Shown: positions 54,301 through 63,824, counted from the first letter of the stretch. The stretch: DNA of 64,000 nucleotides from JACMLD01 sp039916305 (GCA_039916305.1 JBDSLR010000012.1:62001-126000); one strand, 5' to 3'. The notes: generated from the letters alone by a model not told the origin. Translations and numbers: made by a program.

Positions 54301-57300
54301 TTAAAAATCGATACCCATTCCGAAATACCATACTGGTTTTCCGCGAAAGAAACGGTCCATTGTCCAGGCAGCATCCAGTTTTAAAAAGTAACCCAGCAGC
54401 GTACTGCGGGCCCCAAAACCATAACCACCTACAAACGGGCCAATACCACCAGCTTTAATATTTACTGTAACCGGGTTGCCGGGATTATTTTGATCTGAAT
54501 AGATAATCTGCGGTCTTTGTATTTTACCGTATGCACCATTCCATGCAGATCCTAAATCAATAAACTGCGTAAGCTGAAAATTGCGCAGGAAAGCATTGTT
54601 AATGGGTTTATTAAAAAATGTAGTAAAAACCGGCAAACGAAATTCGCTGTTAATGGTAACCGCATTATTGCCATTGGCAACATTCTGGTTAAAGCCACGC
54701 ATATTAAGTGCCAGGGTCTGGTAGGCATAATCAGGATCCTGTGGTGTATTGCCGGAATTGGCTTTAGGAAAAAGCCAGCCATCTGCACCACCCAGGTAAT
54801 ACAATGTTTTTTCAGGACCCCAGCTGAAGTCAGCGCCCAAACGGCCGGCCCATATAAAATTGCGGTAGATAGGATAGTAATAGCGCACATCAGTACCAAA
54901 ATTAAAATTACCGCGCCCCTTGAGTGTATCTTTTTTCAGGTTGGTATTTAAATCAACGTATACTTTATACCGCATTCCTTTGTAAATATTGATGGTAGGC
55001 GACAGGGTATTGTCGTACACATATTCAATATGGGTAAGTAAGTAAGATTGTTTCTGATCAGGCGCCTGCAAAGATTGGTCATCCGCACCGCGTATAACAT
55101 ATTTGTCTTTACGTACACCAACAGAAATGCGTACACTTTTAATTTTATCGAACGGGTACTTGACAATAGCCTGGTAAAGATTAGTGTATAATTTAGCATT
55201 GTAAATGCCAATATTGCCAATCTGCGTTTGCCGGTAATATACTGCAGAGTAGTCAAGCCTTTTCTTCAGGTAGTCGAACCGCGCAAACCACTCGCCCCCG
55301 GCATCAAACAAGGAATTATTGCTGCCAATGAAAGGACTGGTGCTTCCACCTGTGCTGTTGCTGAAGCCTGCACCCACGGTGTTGATAATAGGCAGCCGTA
55401 GTGCACCTGTAAAACGAAGATCTTCCATTACATCAAATACACTGGCTTTCAGCAGGCCATTTAAGCCACCATTGCTGTTTAATACAACCGGAAGGCTACC
55501 GGTATAGGGCTGATAGCGGTTTACCAGTACATCATTATTAAAGCCGGCTGATACATTATCGCCAAAAAATTTCAATTTATAATCGTAGTGTTTTGCCTGA
55601 TTTAGTACAGAAGGCGGCAGGCTGCTGAAACGATCATCAGTTACCGTATTGCCGGCAGCCGAATCCTTTTTTTCGTTTTCGAAGTCATTTTCAAAAGCAT
55701 CTTTTTTTCTGGCAGTATCAGCGGCTGCTGCAGCCTGTGTAAGTTTGGCAGCTTTTGCGCTGGCAATACGGTCTGCTTCTACCGTTTTACGCCGGAAGTC
55801 AGTCGGCCGCGGATTGATATTCCTTTTTTTAAGGTTGTTATCATCAACTTTTAATTTATACAAAAACAACAAATCACCCTCTTGCCTTACTTCACTCACT
55901 ACGCCATTATCGCCGGCTATTTTTGTTTCCTTTAAACTGCTCTGGTAGTTCGTCAGCGGAAATACATAGGCAGAATCACTGGTAATAGCAAATGCAAATA
56001 CAGAATCCGGCTCGCTTTTCTTGTTCAGGGTAAGCACAGAGTCCAATTCCTTTGCATCGGGATTGTGTAAAATATCATCACCTATTTTAAAAACTGAATC
56101 TACGCCAGCCCTTTTGGTGGTAAAAAAGCCTGCCCAGCGATTGGCAATACCACTCTCATCGCTTACATAAGTAAAATGAGAAGTATTGTACTGCATCGGA
56201 AAACGGGCATTGCCATATTGGAGACGGCTTAGTTGTGAGATCTGTTTGAAATCACTTTTGTTCCAGTTATCAATCAAAAACACATTGTAGCGGTTGTCAG
56301 AAGGTAAAACGCTGTCGCCGGTTTTGGCCAGCGCATTTGGTCTGTTGGAAGAATAAATAATACCTGTTTTACCAGGAAATGCTACGAACGTGGCATCAAG
56401 GTCATCATACACATCATTGGTAATCTGCTCAACAGTTCCCTTGTCTATTTTATAGGTAAAAATGTCTGACTGCCCATTGCGCACGGCGCTAAACAGCAGG
56501 GTGTTTTTATCCAGCATATATTTCATGTCCTGTACCTGGTCAAAATCCGGTATATCCTGCTTAATTGGTTTATACCGCTTAAGTAAATCATACACAAATA
56601 ATTTTACTTTGCCTTCGGCATTATACAGCACTGCCAGCTGGGTTCCCTTGCCATCCCAGGCCATCAGTGGGTAATTGGGATTGATTTCGCTTTCTTCCAT
56701 CAGTATGCCGGTTTTCAGCAATACTTTGCGGTTGATAAAATTCTCATACAGTACCACACAGTACTTACCATTTCTATATTCGGTAATGGCATAGGTTTGG
56801 CTACGCGGGGCTGGGTTTGGTGAATAGCGAAAGAATTTTTTATGGGTGGTGACTTCTTCGGTTGTTTGCACAGAACCTTTGGGTTGGTTGCGCCTGCCGC
56901 GGATGTCTTTATCATACCGCTCTTCCTGGTAAACCATGAAATCTTTCAGGACTTCTTTAAATTTCTTTTTAGCAATACGGTTGGAAGCGCTGTTGAGATT
57001 GCGGTATACTCTTGCCAGGTAGAGAAAATAAGTAACGTTTTCTTTTTTATATTTTTCAGATACATAATACCAAAACGCATGGCCGGCCAGCAGCGGTTTT
57101 TCAAATGCCAACTGGTAAAAGTTGCGGTATTTGCCTGAAAGAATAGCAGATTTTAACTGGTCGTCCAGGTCGGTGCTCCAGTTTTCTGCGCCATAATCCA
57201 CATAACCATCGGTAAGCCATTTGGGCAAATCAAGCAAGGCCTGGTTGGCAGCAAATTCGCCCAGGTCATCACCAAACAAGATATTATCCATCAATATTTT

Positions 57301-57720
57301 TGCCAGTCCGCTACGTATCTGCCTGCGCAGGTTGGCGTGGTCACCAGTATAGTACACCAGCATTTTATTGTTAACCAGTTTGGTACTGCCGCCCGAAGTT
57401 TGCCAATCCAGGCTGAGCCCGATATTGGATTGCTGCATTTCATCATAACTGTTATAAATAACAATATTGGCGCGGCGCTGCAGTCCATACTCCACAAAGC
57501 TTTCAATATCGGGCAGTTCTCTTTCCGCCAGCTGGGCTACGTATTTGGCGAGGGGCTCGCCGTTTTGTGAGTAATATGAATTGAAATTGTCTGTCTGGTA
57601 ATACGCCCACTTAAACTTTTTGTATTGAACCCTGTTTTTACCAAACTCTGTAGTGCCTATTTGTGCAAAAATGAAAGTACTTAAAAAGAGGCCAGTTGTA
57701 AGCAACGTTAATTTCTTCAT
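54301..57720 (-). CDS. Large outer-membrane protein: degenerate peptidase-MA-like + TolB-like propeller + BamA-like barrel
   Basis: The 1139-residue protein (ATG at 57720) has a signal peptide ending FAQ near residue 20. A region at about 30-290 resembles the peptidase-MA fold, keeping VIYNSYDEM and LPKWLTDGYVDYG (166-172 core), but where HExxH is expected it reads RQIRSGLAKIL, so it looks inactive. TolB-like repeats (about 300-560) and a linker follow, then a BamA/Omp85-like barrel (about 720-1139) with RGNFNFGTDVRYYYPIYRNF and terminal GMGIDF. Function unknown; an OM assembly or lipid-export role would be a guess. Confidence 0.82.
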   Translation of the reverse strand: MKKLTLLTTGLFLSTFIFAQIGTTEFGKNRVQYKKFKWAYYQTDNFNSYYSQNGEPLAKYVAQLAERELPDIESFVEYGLQRRANIVIYNSYDEMQQSNIGLSLDWQTSGGSTKLVNNKMLVYYTGDHANLRRQIRSGLAKILMDNILFGDDLGEFAANQALLDLPKWLTDGYVDYGAENWSTDLDDQLKSAILSGKYRNFYQLAFEKPLLAGHAFWYYVSEKYKKENVTYFLYLARVYRNLNSASNRIAKKKFKEVLKDFMVYQEERYDKDIRGRRNQPKGSVQTTEEVTTHKKFFRYSPNPAPRSQTYAITEYRNGKYCVVLYENFINRKVLLKTGILMEESEINPNYPLMAWDGKGTQLAVLYNAEGKVKLFVYDLLKRYKPIKQDIPDFDQVQDMKYMLDKNTLLFSAVRNGQSDIFTYKIDKGTVEQITNDVYDDLDATFVAFPGKTGIIYSSNRPNALAKTGDSVLPSDNRYNVFLIDNWNKSDFKQISQLSRLQYGNARFPMQYNTSHFTYVSDESGIANRWAGFFTTKRAGVDSVFKIGDDILHNPDAKELDSVLTLNKKSEPDSVFAFAITSDSAYVFPLTNYQSSLKETKIAGDNGVVSEVRQEGDLLFLYKLKVDDNNLKKRNINPRPTDFRRKTVEADRIASAKAAKLTQAAAAADTARKKDAFENDFENEKKDSAAGNTVTDDRFSSLPPSVLNQAKHYDYKLKFFGDNVSAGFNNDVLVNRYQPYTGSLPVVLNSNGGLNGLLKASVFDVMEDLRFTGALRLPIINTVGAGFSNSTGGSTSPFIGSNNSLFDAGGEWFARFDYLKKRLDYSAVYYRQTQIGNIGIYNAKLYTNLYQAIVKYPFDKIKSVRISVGVRKDKYVIRGADDQSLQAPDQKQSYLLTHIEYVYDNTLSPTINIYKGMRYKVYVDLNTNLKKDTLKGRGNFNFGTDVRYYYPIYRNFIWAGRLGADFSWGPEKTLYYLGGADGWLFPKANSGNTPQDPDYAYQTLALNMRGFNQNVANGNNAVTINSEFRLPVFTTFFNKPINNAFLRNFQLTQFIDLGSAWNGAYGKIQRPQIIYSDQNNPGNPVTVNIKAGGIGPFVGGYGFGARSTLLGYFLKLDAAWTMDRFFRGKPVWYFGMGIDF

Positions 57721-57959
57721 GCTAAAAAATTGCTGTGTCAAACTATTCTTCTGAAATTGCATACCGGATATTTAGTAATTAAAATTATGCTATTTGGGCG
57801 AAATGGATACATTGACCGTTTTACAAAACCTGTTGTGGCTTTTAGCTTTCAGCAATGATTGTAAACGCCTGTTCAGGCAACCTTTAAGCACAACGGGCAA
57901 GGTACTGCTTATGACCATATTTCGGCACTGTTACAACCCGTATAAAAAAAGAACCAATT

Positions 57960-58604
57960 ATGTTTACAGTTACGTCTTTTACATTCAGTCCGATTGCCGA
58001 GAATACCTATGTACTGCACAACGAAGCGGGCGACTGTATCATTATTGACCCGGGCTGTTTTTTTGGTAATGAACGCCGGGAACTCGCTGACTATATTATT
58101 GAAAACGGGTTAGTGCCTAAATATTTGTTAAATACCCATTGTCACCTTGATCATGTGTTCGGTAATAAATTTGTTTACGAAACCTGGCAACTTGAACTCT
58201 ATATTCATCCCAATGAACAGGCGGTACTTGAATACGCACCGGCGGCCGGCTTGCGCTGGGGGATGCCGTTTGATAATTATAAAGGTCCCCTGCATTTTTT
58301 ACGTGAAGGGGATACAGTCAGGTTGGGTAATGATTCGTTAAAAGTTTTGTTTGCACCCGGCCATAGTCCGGGGCATATCTGTTTCTATTCCCAGGAGCAG
58401 GATTTTGTGATTGGCGGCGATGTATTATTTAAAATGAGCGTGGGCAGAACCGATTTGCCCGGCGGGGATACGGATACATTGCTTAACAGCATCCGTACGG
58501 TATTGTTTGTGCTGCCGGAAGAAACCGTGGTGTATTGTGGCCATGGAGAACCTACCAGCATAGGATTTGAGAAAGTAAACAACCCTTATTTGAAGAACAC
58601 ATAG
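57960..58604 (+). CDS. MBL-fold metallohydrolase (glyoxalase II-like)
   Basis: The 214-residue enzyme has the two-metal motif THCHLDHVFG near 58-66 (HxHxDH), then a histidine in APGHSPGHI near 135, an Asp in GGDVLF near 153 and a final histidine in CGHGEPT near 195. Proteins of this length and pattern are hydrolases of the YcbL/glyoxalase II-like group. Substrate uncertain, likely a thioester of glutathione-like or other small thiols. It ends 55 bases before a Cys-rich lipoprotein gene. Confidence 0.9.
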   Translation: MFTVTSFTFSPIAENTYVLHNEAGDCIIIDPGCFFGNERRELADYIIENGLVPKYLLNTHCHLDHVFGNKFVYETWQLELYIHPNEQAVLEYAPAAGLRWGMPFDNYKGPLHFLREGDTVRLGNDSLKVLFAPGHSPGHICFYSQEQDFVIGGDVLFKMSVGRTDLPGGDTDTLLNSIRTVLFVLPEETVVYCGHGEPTSIGFEKVNNPYLKNT

Positions 58605-58659
58605 CAATGGAGGCAACGGTTTTTGCCATGCCGTTGTCAATTGATCCAAAATAAGGTGT

Positions 58660-59004
58660 ATGAAGCTGATGCTTATTGCTGGCAGTTTGGTTTTACTATT
58701 GACGGCCTGTACAAAGCAGGGCGGAAGTCCGGATTGTTGCGTTTTGCCTGCTGTGGAAATGGTCCGCACGCAAACGCAGTGTGCTGATGCCTGGGGATAT
58801 GGAAATACTGCGGAAGCTACCATTACCCGTCTTGCAGACTATTTGTCGCAAAAAAATATTGCCACTTCCAAAATAACCATCCTGGCTACCGGTGAAACAT
58901 TGGTATGCGATGCGTGTACCTGCTCAAAAGGATTTGTGTTTCATGTATGGACGGCCAGTAAATATATAGCTGATCTTAAAAAGGAAGGATTTATCATCCA
59001 CTAA
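58660..59004 (+). CDS. Cys-rich small lipoprotein, unknown function
   Basis: The 114-residue protein has a lipoprotein signal with lipobox LTAC (Cys 17). The mature part has six more cysteines: C26-C27, C41 and C83/C86/C88 in CDACTCSKG. The pattern suggests disulphides or metal binding. A middle segment (ATITRLADYLSQKNIATSKITILATGETLVC) looks alpha/beta. I do not recognise the family. It lies 55 bases after the MBL-fold gene and may share its transcript. Confidence 0.72.
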   Translation: MKLMLIAGSLVLLLTACTKQGGSPDCCVLPAVEMVRTQTQCADAWGYGNTAEATITRLADYLSQKNIATSKITILATGETLVCDACTCSKGFVFHVWTASKYIADLKKEGFIIH

Positions 59005-59033
59005 CATTGGGTGGAAGATAAGCGATAAGCTGG

Positions 59034-60536
59034 CTATTGAAGCCACTTGCCAATGACCGGCAGTTTCTGAAATTCTTTTTTTTCTATTTTAAGAATAAAC
59101 AATAAAAAGGCTGCCAGTAATACGAGTCCCGTACTTACGCTAAACAAAAACGAAGTAAAAAACATATGCAATCCCTTGTGTATAAAAAACAGCAGTACCA
59201 CAATCACCATATACGCCAGTAGCTTTTTCCATGCGTAGGGTATATAATAGTACTTTTGGCCAAATATATAAGAGAGCACCATCATACTTCCATAGCACAT
59301 AAAAGTGGCCCAGGCGCAGGCGGTGTAACCGTAGATGGGTATAAAAAAGTAATTGATAAGAAGTGTCATGGCGGCACCGCCTAAGGTTATATATGCCCCA
59401 ATCATGGTTTTGTTGGTAATCTTATACCAGACAGAAAGATTATAGTAAATACCGAGAAACATATTGGCGAGGAGCAGAATGGGCACTACTTTAAGACCGG
59501 CCCACATGGCCTCATTTTTTATAAAGTGCTTCCAGATATCAATAAATAGCGCCACTACCAAAAACATGGTACAAATGGTAATTACAAAAAACTTCATCAC
59601 CCGGGCATAAACTTTAGGTGGGTTTTCGCCGGAAGCCTGTTTAAAAAAGAAGGGCTCGGCGCCCATGCGGAAGGCCTGGATAAAAAGCGTTATTAATATA
59701 GACAGCTTATAGCAGGCACTGTAAGTACCTACTTCCGCATGTTTGGCCGTTTCTCCAACAGCAGGCGACCACCAGCCCAGCATAATGCGGTCAAAAGTCT
59801 CATTAATAACTCCCCCAAAGCCAACTACCAGCAATGGTAACGTGTAAATAATCATTTCCTTCCAGAGCAGTTTATTAAATTCCCATTTGAAAGCCATGAA
59901 TTCCTTCCATAATAATAACAGCGCAGAAAACGAGGCAATCAGGTTGGCAATTATCAGGTATCCGACACCGTAATTTTTATTGTAAAAGATCTGTATAACA
60001 CTGTTGGAGTCTGCTGCCAGCAGCCTGGGACAAATGGAAATGAAAAAATAAGTAAAAGCGATATTGACCAATATACTACTAATGCGTACAATGGCGAATT
60101 TGACTGGCCGGCCATCCTGCCTCAATTTTGCCAGGGGTACCAGTGTAAGCGTGTCAAAAGCAATAATAAAAGCGCACCAGGTAATATACTCCGGGTGCTC
60201 TTTTAAAGATATTATATTTGCAATGCTTTTGTTGCAGAGAATGATCAGGGCGGTAAGGATAACAGTACTTACAATAAGGGATACACTGGCTGTGTTGTAT
60301 AGTGTTTTTTTGTTTTCCTCCTTTTGGATAAAGCGGAAATAAGCCGTTTCCATGCCATAGGTGAAAATAACGGTTAAAAATGGCAGTATGGAATACACCA
60401 GGCTAAATTCACCATACTGTGCGCCGCTCAGCTTAAGCGTTAGATAGGGGGTTAGCAGGTAATTAAGCAACCGGGAGAAAATGGTGCTTCCACCATACCA
60501 AAGTGTTTGCCCCGCTAAATTTTTTATGCCGCTCAA
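59034..60536 (-). CDS. Oligosaccharide flippase (Wzx/MVF-type polysaccharide exporter)
   Basis: The 500-residue protein has about twelve to fourteen membrane segments and the polysaccharide-synthesis pattern: AGQTLWYGGSTIFSRLLNYLLTPYLT at the start and LVVGFGGVINETFDRIMLGWW near 245. Members flip lipid-linked glycans across the inner membrane. There are no glycosyltransferases next to it, so the glycan is unknown; it could work with the WecA-like enzyme at 5.8 kb, but that is inference. A TAnnTTTG box lies 18 bases upstream of the start. Confidence 0.88.
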   Translation of the reverse strand: MSGIKNLAGQTLWYGGSTIFSRLLNYLLTPYLTLKLSGAQYGEFSLVYSILPFLTVIFTYGMETAYFRFIQKEENKKTLYNTASVSLIVSTVILTALIILCNKSIANIISLKEHPEYITWCAFIIAFDTLTLVPLAKLRQDGRPVKFAIVRISSILVNIAFTYFFISICPRLLAADSNSVIQIFYNKNYGVGYLIIANLIASFSALLLLWKEFMAFKWEFNKLLWKEMIIYTLPLLVVGFGGVINETFDRIMLGWWSPAVGETAKHAEVGTYSACYKLSILITLFIQAFRMGAEPFFFKQASGENPPKVYARVMKFFVITICTMFLVVALFIDIWKHFIKNEAMWAGLKVVPILLLANMFLGIYYNLSVWYKITNKTMIGAYITLGGAAMTLLINYFFIPIYGYTACAWATFMCYGSMMVLSYIFGQKYYYIPYAWKKLLAYMVIVVLLFFIHKGLHMFFTSFLFSVSTGLVLLAAFLLFILKIEKKEFQKLPVIGKWLQ

Positions 60537-60553
60537 GTGTTAAATGGTTTTGG

Positions 60554-60561
60554 CAAATGTA
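60554..60561 (-). promoter_or_regulatory. -7 promoter box of the flippase gene
   Basis: On the minus strand TACATTTG fits TAnnTTTG and lies 18 bases before the ATG at 60536. No clear -33 element. Confidence 0.5.
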
Positions 60562-60652
60562 GTTTTTTTGTATTGCTGATGTTTCTTTTTAACTTTCTTT
60601 CTTGTGCAACTGAACGTAACAATACAGGATCTTATTGTAAATTAAAAACAGT

Positions 60653-61468
60653 ATGAAAAAGGTATTCATTTTATCGTTATTCGTTTTAATGGCAGGGATG
60701 GTATTTGCCCAGCCGCAGGCTGCTGAGGGCAAAGCTGCTTTTCAGAAAACCCAGCAACCCGCTGCTTTTATTACCCTGCCTTATGCTGATAATGTAGTGG
60801 AAAAAGCCATTGAAGATTATATGTCCAGGAAAGGCGTAAAGGGCGGATCCAGCAATGGGTATAAACTTTACCGCAGCTATAAATTAGTCAGTACGCAGGA
60901 ATACAACAGTGACCTTTATTTCAAAGTTGAACGGAAAAGCCGTTCTGAAAAGGATGTTTCTATTGTTTCACTGATAGTTGGCAAAAGCACGGAAGATATA
61001 AAGACCAGGAAGCTGGACAGTACCGGCAATACCTCCACGCTGGAAGGCGCAAAAGAGTTACTGAATGAAATGGTGCCCGCTATTGAAGCTTATGACCTTT
61101 CTGTACAGATAGATGCACAGCAGAATACGATTACAAAGGCGAAAAAGAAGTACGATGGATTGATAGATGATGAACGGGATGCCCTTAACAAGATTAGAGA
61201 CCAGGAGCAGAAGCTTGCCCAGAATAAAGTAGATCAGAGCAGGCAGGCAGATGATATAAATAACAGCATCCATAGCGATGATAAAGCAATGCAAAAAGCC
61301 CGGAAAAAAATGAAAAACCTGGTAGATGATCAAAGCAACGGCGAGAAGAAAATTAGAAATCTGCAGGATAAACTGGAACAGAACAAAAGAGACCAGCAAA
61401 AGCAACAGGATGAAGTAAACAAACAACAGGATATTTTAAGTACGCTAATGGCAAAGCGTAAGTCATAA
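60653..61468 (+). CDS. Secreted coiled-coil protein with a duplicated 43-residue unit
   Basis: The 271-residue protein has a signal peptide (cleaved near VFAQ, residue 20), a globular region (about 40-150) and a charged helical C-terminal half. Residues 162-204 and 215-257 align without gaps over 43 positions with 20 identities, so the coiled coil comes from an internal duplication. The globular part (YADNVVEKAIEDYMSRKG, YKLYRSYKLVSTQEYNSDLYFKVERKSRS) is not known to me. Probably a periplasmic structural protein. Confidence 0.8.
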   Translation: MKKVFILSLFVLMAGMVFAQPQAAEGKAAFQKTQQPAAFITLPYADNVVEKAIEDYMSRKGVKGGSSNGYKLYRSYKLVSTQEYNSDLYFKVERKSRSEKDVSIVSLIVGKSTEDIKTRKLDSTGNTSTLEGAKELLNEMVPAIEAYDLSVQIDAQQNTITKAKKKYDGLIDDERDALNKIRDQEQKLAQNKVDQSRQADDINNSIHSDDKAMQKARKKMKNLVDDQSNGEKKIRNLQDKLEQNKRDQQKQQDEVNKQQDILSTLMAKRKS

Positions 61469-61538
61469 ATATATTATTATACATTTTTGAGAATTCCGGC
61501 CACACTGGCAGGAATGGAAAGCCTTTGTATTTTTTATC

Positions 61539-62342
61539 TCAATTATTGATAACTCCTGTCACACTAAACATCTTTGAATAGTTTTCAGAAATATCTTTTG
61601 CCATCAACCCCGGCGAAGTGCAGGCTGGCGTGTTCTTTATTTTTACCTGGTGCGGGTTAGAAAACCATGCGTTGACGTCTGCTTTCACATTGATAAAGCT
61701 TTTTCTGCCCGGGGTTGTTGTAATCTGCAGGTATTGACCAAAAGGAAATAACAAAGTGGGTTTGCGCAGCACACTATTTTCTCCGCTAAAGCCACCAATA
61801 TGGTATTCAATTTTATTATTGGGTTGTGAAGACAAGGCTGATTTTCCTTCCAGCTTGGCCATTACATAACCGCTGCTCAATGTCCAGAACATACCTTTTG
61901 CCGGGTCAAGGGCGCCGGTTTGTGTTCCGCTGATATTACGGGCACTATCTATGCCGATTAAAAAAGAAATACGGTTATAAGTAAAAGGTGATGCCAATAG
62001 TTTCACGGTCCAGGTAGTGGAGTCCGCTGCATCTACCAAGAAATATTTATCGCTGTTTACATGGTAGGTGCGGTTAGAATCAGTATTTATCAGGTCAACC
62101 TTACTTACATAAAATTTAAAAGCAGAAACTGTATATTCTTCATTCCAGAAATTGCGGCAGGCAGAATCCAAACGTAGTTTCAGTGTATCTGCCATGGGGA
62201 TGAAATTGATAGCCAGGTTGAAACTGTCTTCTTCAGGCGTTACTTTGGTAAAACCACTTGCACTGTATTCTTTAGAGCAACTGCCCGCAAATATTGCTGT
62301 TAGAAGAATTAATAAAACAGGTAATACAAGTTGCTTTTTCAT
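61539..62342 (-). CDS. MbnP-family lipoprotein
   Basis: The 267-residue protein (ATG at 62342) has a lipoprotein signal ending in the lipobox GSC. The body has MbnP features: FNLAINFIPM, FYVSKVDLIN, FLVDAADS, ISFLIGIDSARNISG, LDPAKGMFWTLSSGYVMAKLEGKS and the HIGGF motif. MbnP proteins are copper-associated, usually coded with an MbnH-type dihaem peroxidase and a TonB receptor; none is present here. Distant family members exist in Bacteroidota. Copper binding here is inferred. Confidence 0.82.
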   Translation of the reverse strand: MKKQLVLPVLLILLTAIFAGSCSKEYSASGFTKVTPEEDSFNLAINFIPMADTLKLRLDSACRNFWNEEYTVSAFKFYVSKVDLINTDSNRTYHVNSDKYFLVDAADSTTWTVKLLASPFTYNRISFLIGIDSARNISGTQTGALDPAKGMFWTLSSGYVMAKLEGKSALSSQPNNKIEYHIGGFSGENSVLRKPTLLFPFGQYLQITTTPGRKSFINVKADVNAWFSNPHQVKIKNTPACTSPGLMAKDISENYSKMFSVTGVINN

Positions 62343-62360
62343 AGTTGGATTTTTCAAAAA

Positions 62361-62768
62361 TCAATGGTCGTATCGGATTTTTTGTCTTTGCTGTTTGGTA
62401 TCACTCTTCCTTTTCTTTCCCTCTATCCTGATTTCTTTTGCTTTTTTTGATGGCCTGGTGGCTATCCTCGCTTTTTTCTTTTTCAACGCTTCGGTAACCA
62501 GCACATTCATCTTTTTTATTACCTCTTCCTTATTGGCCAGCTGGGTTCTGTGTGTTTGGCTCCTCACTTGCAAAAACCCTTCCGAACTAATCCTGTTGTC
62601 CAGTTTTTTCAGCAATAATTCTTTCTGCCCGGCAGATAATAAAAGAGAACCCGCTACGTTGAAACTGCCTTCTGCCGCTGTTTCTACCTTATTTACATTT
62701 TGTCCGCCTTTTCCGCCGCTCCTGAATGTTTTAAAACTTATTTCTATAGAAACGTTTACCATAACCAT
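62361..62768 (-). CDS. arfB: Alternative ribosome-rescue factor ArfB
   Basis: The protein (135 residues from the ATG at 62768; 62762 also possible) has the class I release-factor motif SGGKGGQNVNKVET near 16-30 with GGQ, then a C-terminal basic tail (KKKKARIATRPSKKAKEIR, KKRKSDTKQQRQKI) that fills the empty mRNA channel of stalled ribosomes. It lacks the codon-reading domain of RF1/RF2. It frees peptides from non-stop complexes. It is divergent from dtd. Confidence 0.93.
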   Translation of the reverse strand: MVMVNVSIEISFKTFRSGGKGGQNVNKVETAAEGSFNVAGSLLLSAGQKELLLKKLDNRISSEGFLQVRSQTHRTQLANKEEVIKKMNVLVTEALKKKKARIATRPSKKAKEIRIEGKKRKSDTKQQRQKIRYDH

Positions 62769-62813
62769 TAATATTGTGTTGATTAGTAAATTTACGCACA
62801 ATATTTACAAACC

Positions 62814-63266
62814 ATGAGAGCGGTCATACAAAGAGTGTCAGGCGCAACCGTTACAATTGAGAATAAAATGCGGGCTTCTGTAACAAAAGGTTTGCTGGTG
62901 TTGCTGGGTATAGAAGAAGCAGATACCCATGAGGATATTGATTGGTTGAGCAGCAAGCTGGTGAACCTGCGTATTTTTGATGATGGAGATGGCGTAATGA
63001 ATTTGGGTATTAAAGAAATGGGTGGTGAAATATTGCTCATTAGCCAGTTTACCCTGCATGCCGCCACTAAAAAAGGCAACCGCCCATCTTATATTAAAGC
63101 AGCAAAGCCTGGTACAGCAATGCCCATGTATGAAAAAATGATACAACAACTTGAAAAAGATTTGGGTAAATCTATTGCCACCGGCGTATTTGGGGCCGAT
63201 ATGAAAGTGAGCCTGGTAAATGATGGTCCTGTGACGATCATAATAGACACAAAGAACAGGGAATAG
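62814..63266 (+). CDS. dtd: D-aminoacyl-tRNA deacylase
   Basis: The 150-residue protein has both DTD signatures: SQFTL at 77-81 and NDGPVT at 136-141, which together form the chiral proofreading site that hydrolyses D-amino acids (and glycine mischarged on tRNA-Ala) from tRNA. The length is normal for the family. It is followed by a MazG-like gene at 54 bases and then by glyS, and diverges from arfB. Confidence 0.97.
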   Translation: MRAVIQRVSGATVTIENKMRASVTKGLLVLLGIEEADTHEDIDWLSSKLVNLRIFDDGDGVMNLGIKEMGGEILLISQFTLHAATKKGNRPSYIKAAKPGTAMPMYEKMIQQLEKDLGKSIATGVFGADMKVSLVNDGPVTIIIDTKNRE

Positions 63267-63320
63267 TTTATCGGTTGAACCGCGGAGGACAGGCACTCGT
63301 AATTCGTAATTTTTTTGCTT

Positions 63321-63647
63321 ATGACCATAGACGAAGCACAGCAACAGGTTGATGACTGGATAAAAACAGTGGGCGTGCGGTATTTTAATGAACTCACTAA
63401 CCTTGGTATATTGATGGAAGAGGTAGGCGAACTTTCGCGTTTAATGGTGCGCAGGTATGGAGAGCAGTCCTTTAAAGAAACCGATAAGGGGAAAGAACTG
63501 TCAGATGAAATGGCCGATGTTTTATGGGTACTGATCTGCCTGGCCAACCAAACCGGGGTTAACTTAACCGACGCACTGCAAAAGAATTTTGAAAAGAAGA
63601 ATTTGAGGGATGCACAGCGGCACCTGAACAATGACAAACTGAAATAG
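63321..63647 (+). CDS. MazG-like nucleotide pyrophosphohydrolase
   Basis: The 108-residue protein has the MazG/all-alpha NTP pyrophosphatase pattern: MTIDEAQQQVDDWI, NELTNLGILMEEVGELSRLM near 24-43 with the ExxE motif, and LSDEMADVLWVLICLANQTG near 68-87 with ExxD. It hydrolyses nucleoside triphosphates to monophosphates, as house-cleaning. The ATG at 63321 is used; a TTG two codons upstream is unlikely. Same strand as dtd. Confidence 0.9.
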   Translation: MTIDEAQQQVDDWIKTVGVRYFNELTNLGILMEEVGELSRLMVRRYGEQSFKETDKGKELSDEMADVLWVLICLANQTGVNLTDALQKNFEKKNLRDAQRHLNNDKLK

Positions 63648-63808
63648 CCGGCTGCCCGTTTATGATTGGGTTAATTGCCTTGCTGCCCGTTTAGCAATCC
63701 TAATGCATTGGGACAGCGATCAGAAATCTGGAAATTGCGCATCAGCACCTGGCTTATCCGCCTTCAACCACTCTAATCCTCAACTGATTAACAAATCAAT
63801 TGATCACT

Positions 63809-63816
63809 TATATTTG
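63809..63816 (+). promoter_or_regulatory. -7 promoter box of glyS
   Basis: TATATTTG fits TAnnTTTG and lies eight bases before the glyS ATG. No convincing -33 element at the usual spacing. Confidence 0.5.
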
Positions 63817-63824
63817 CAGCCATT

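Noticed and set aside
57794..58048. Plus-strand frame overlapping the MBL-fold gene
   Set aside because: It runs out of frame with the clear HxHxDH gene and lacks any motif.
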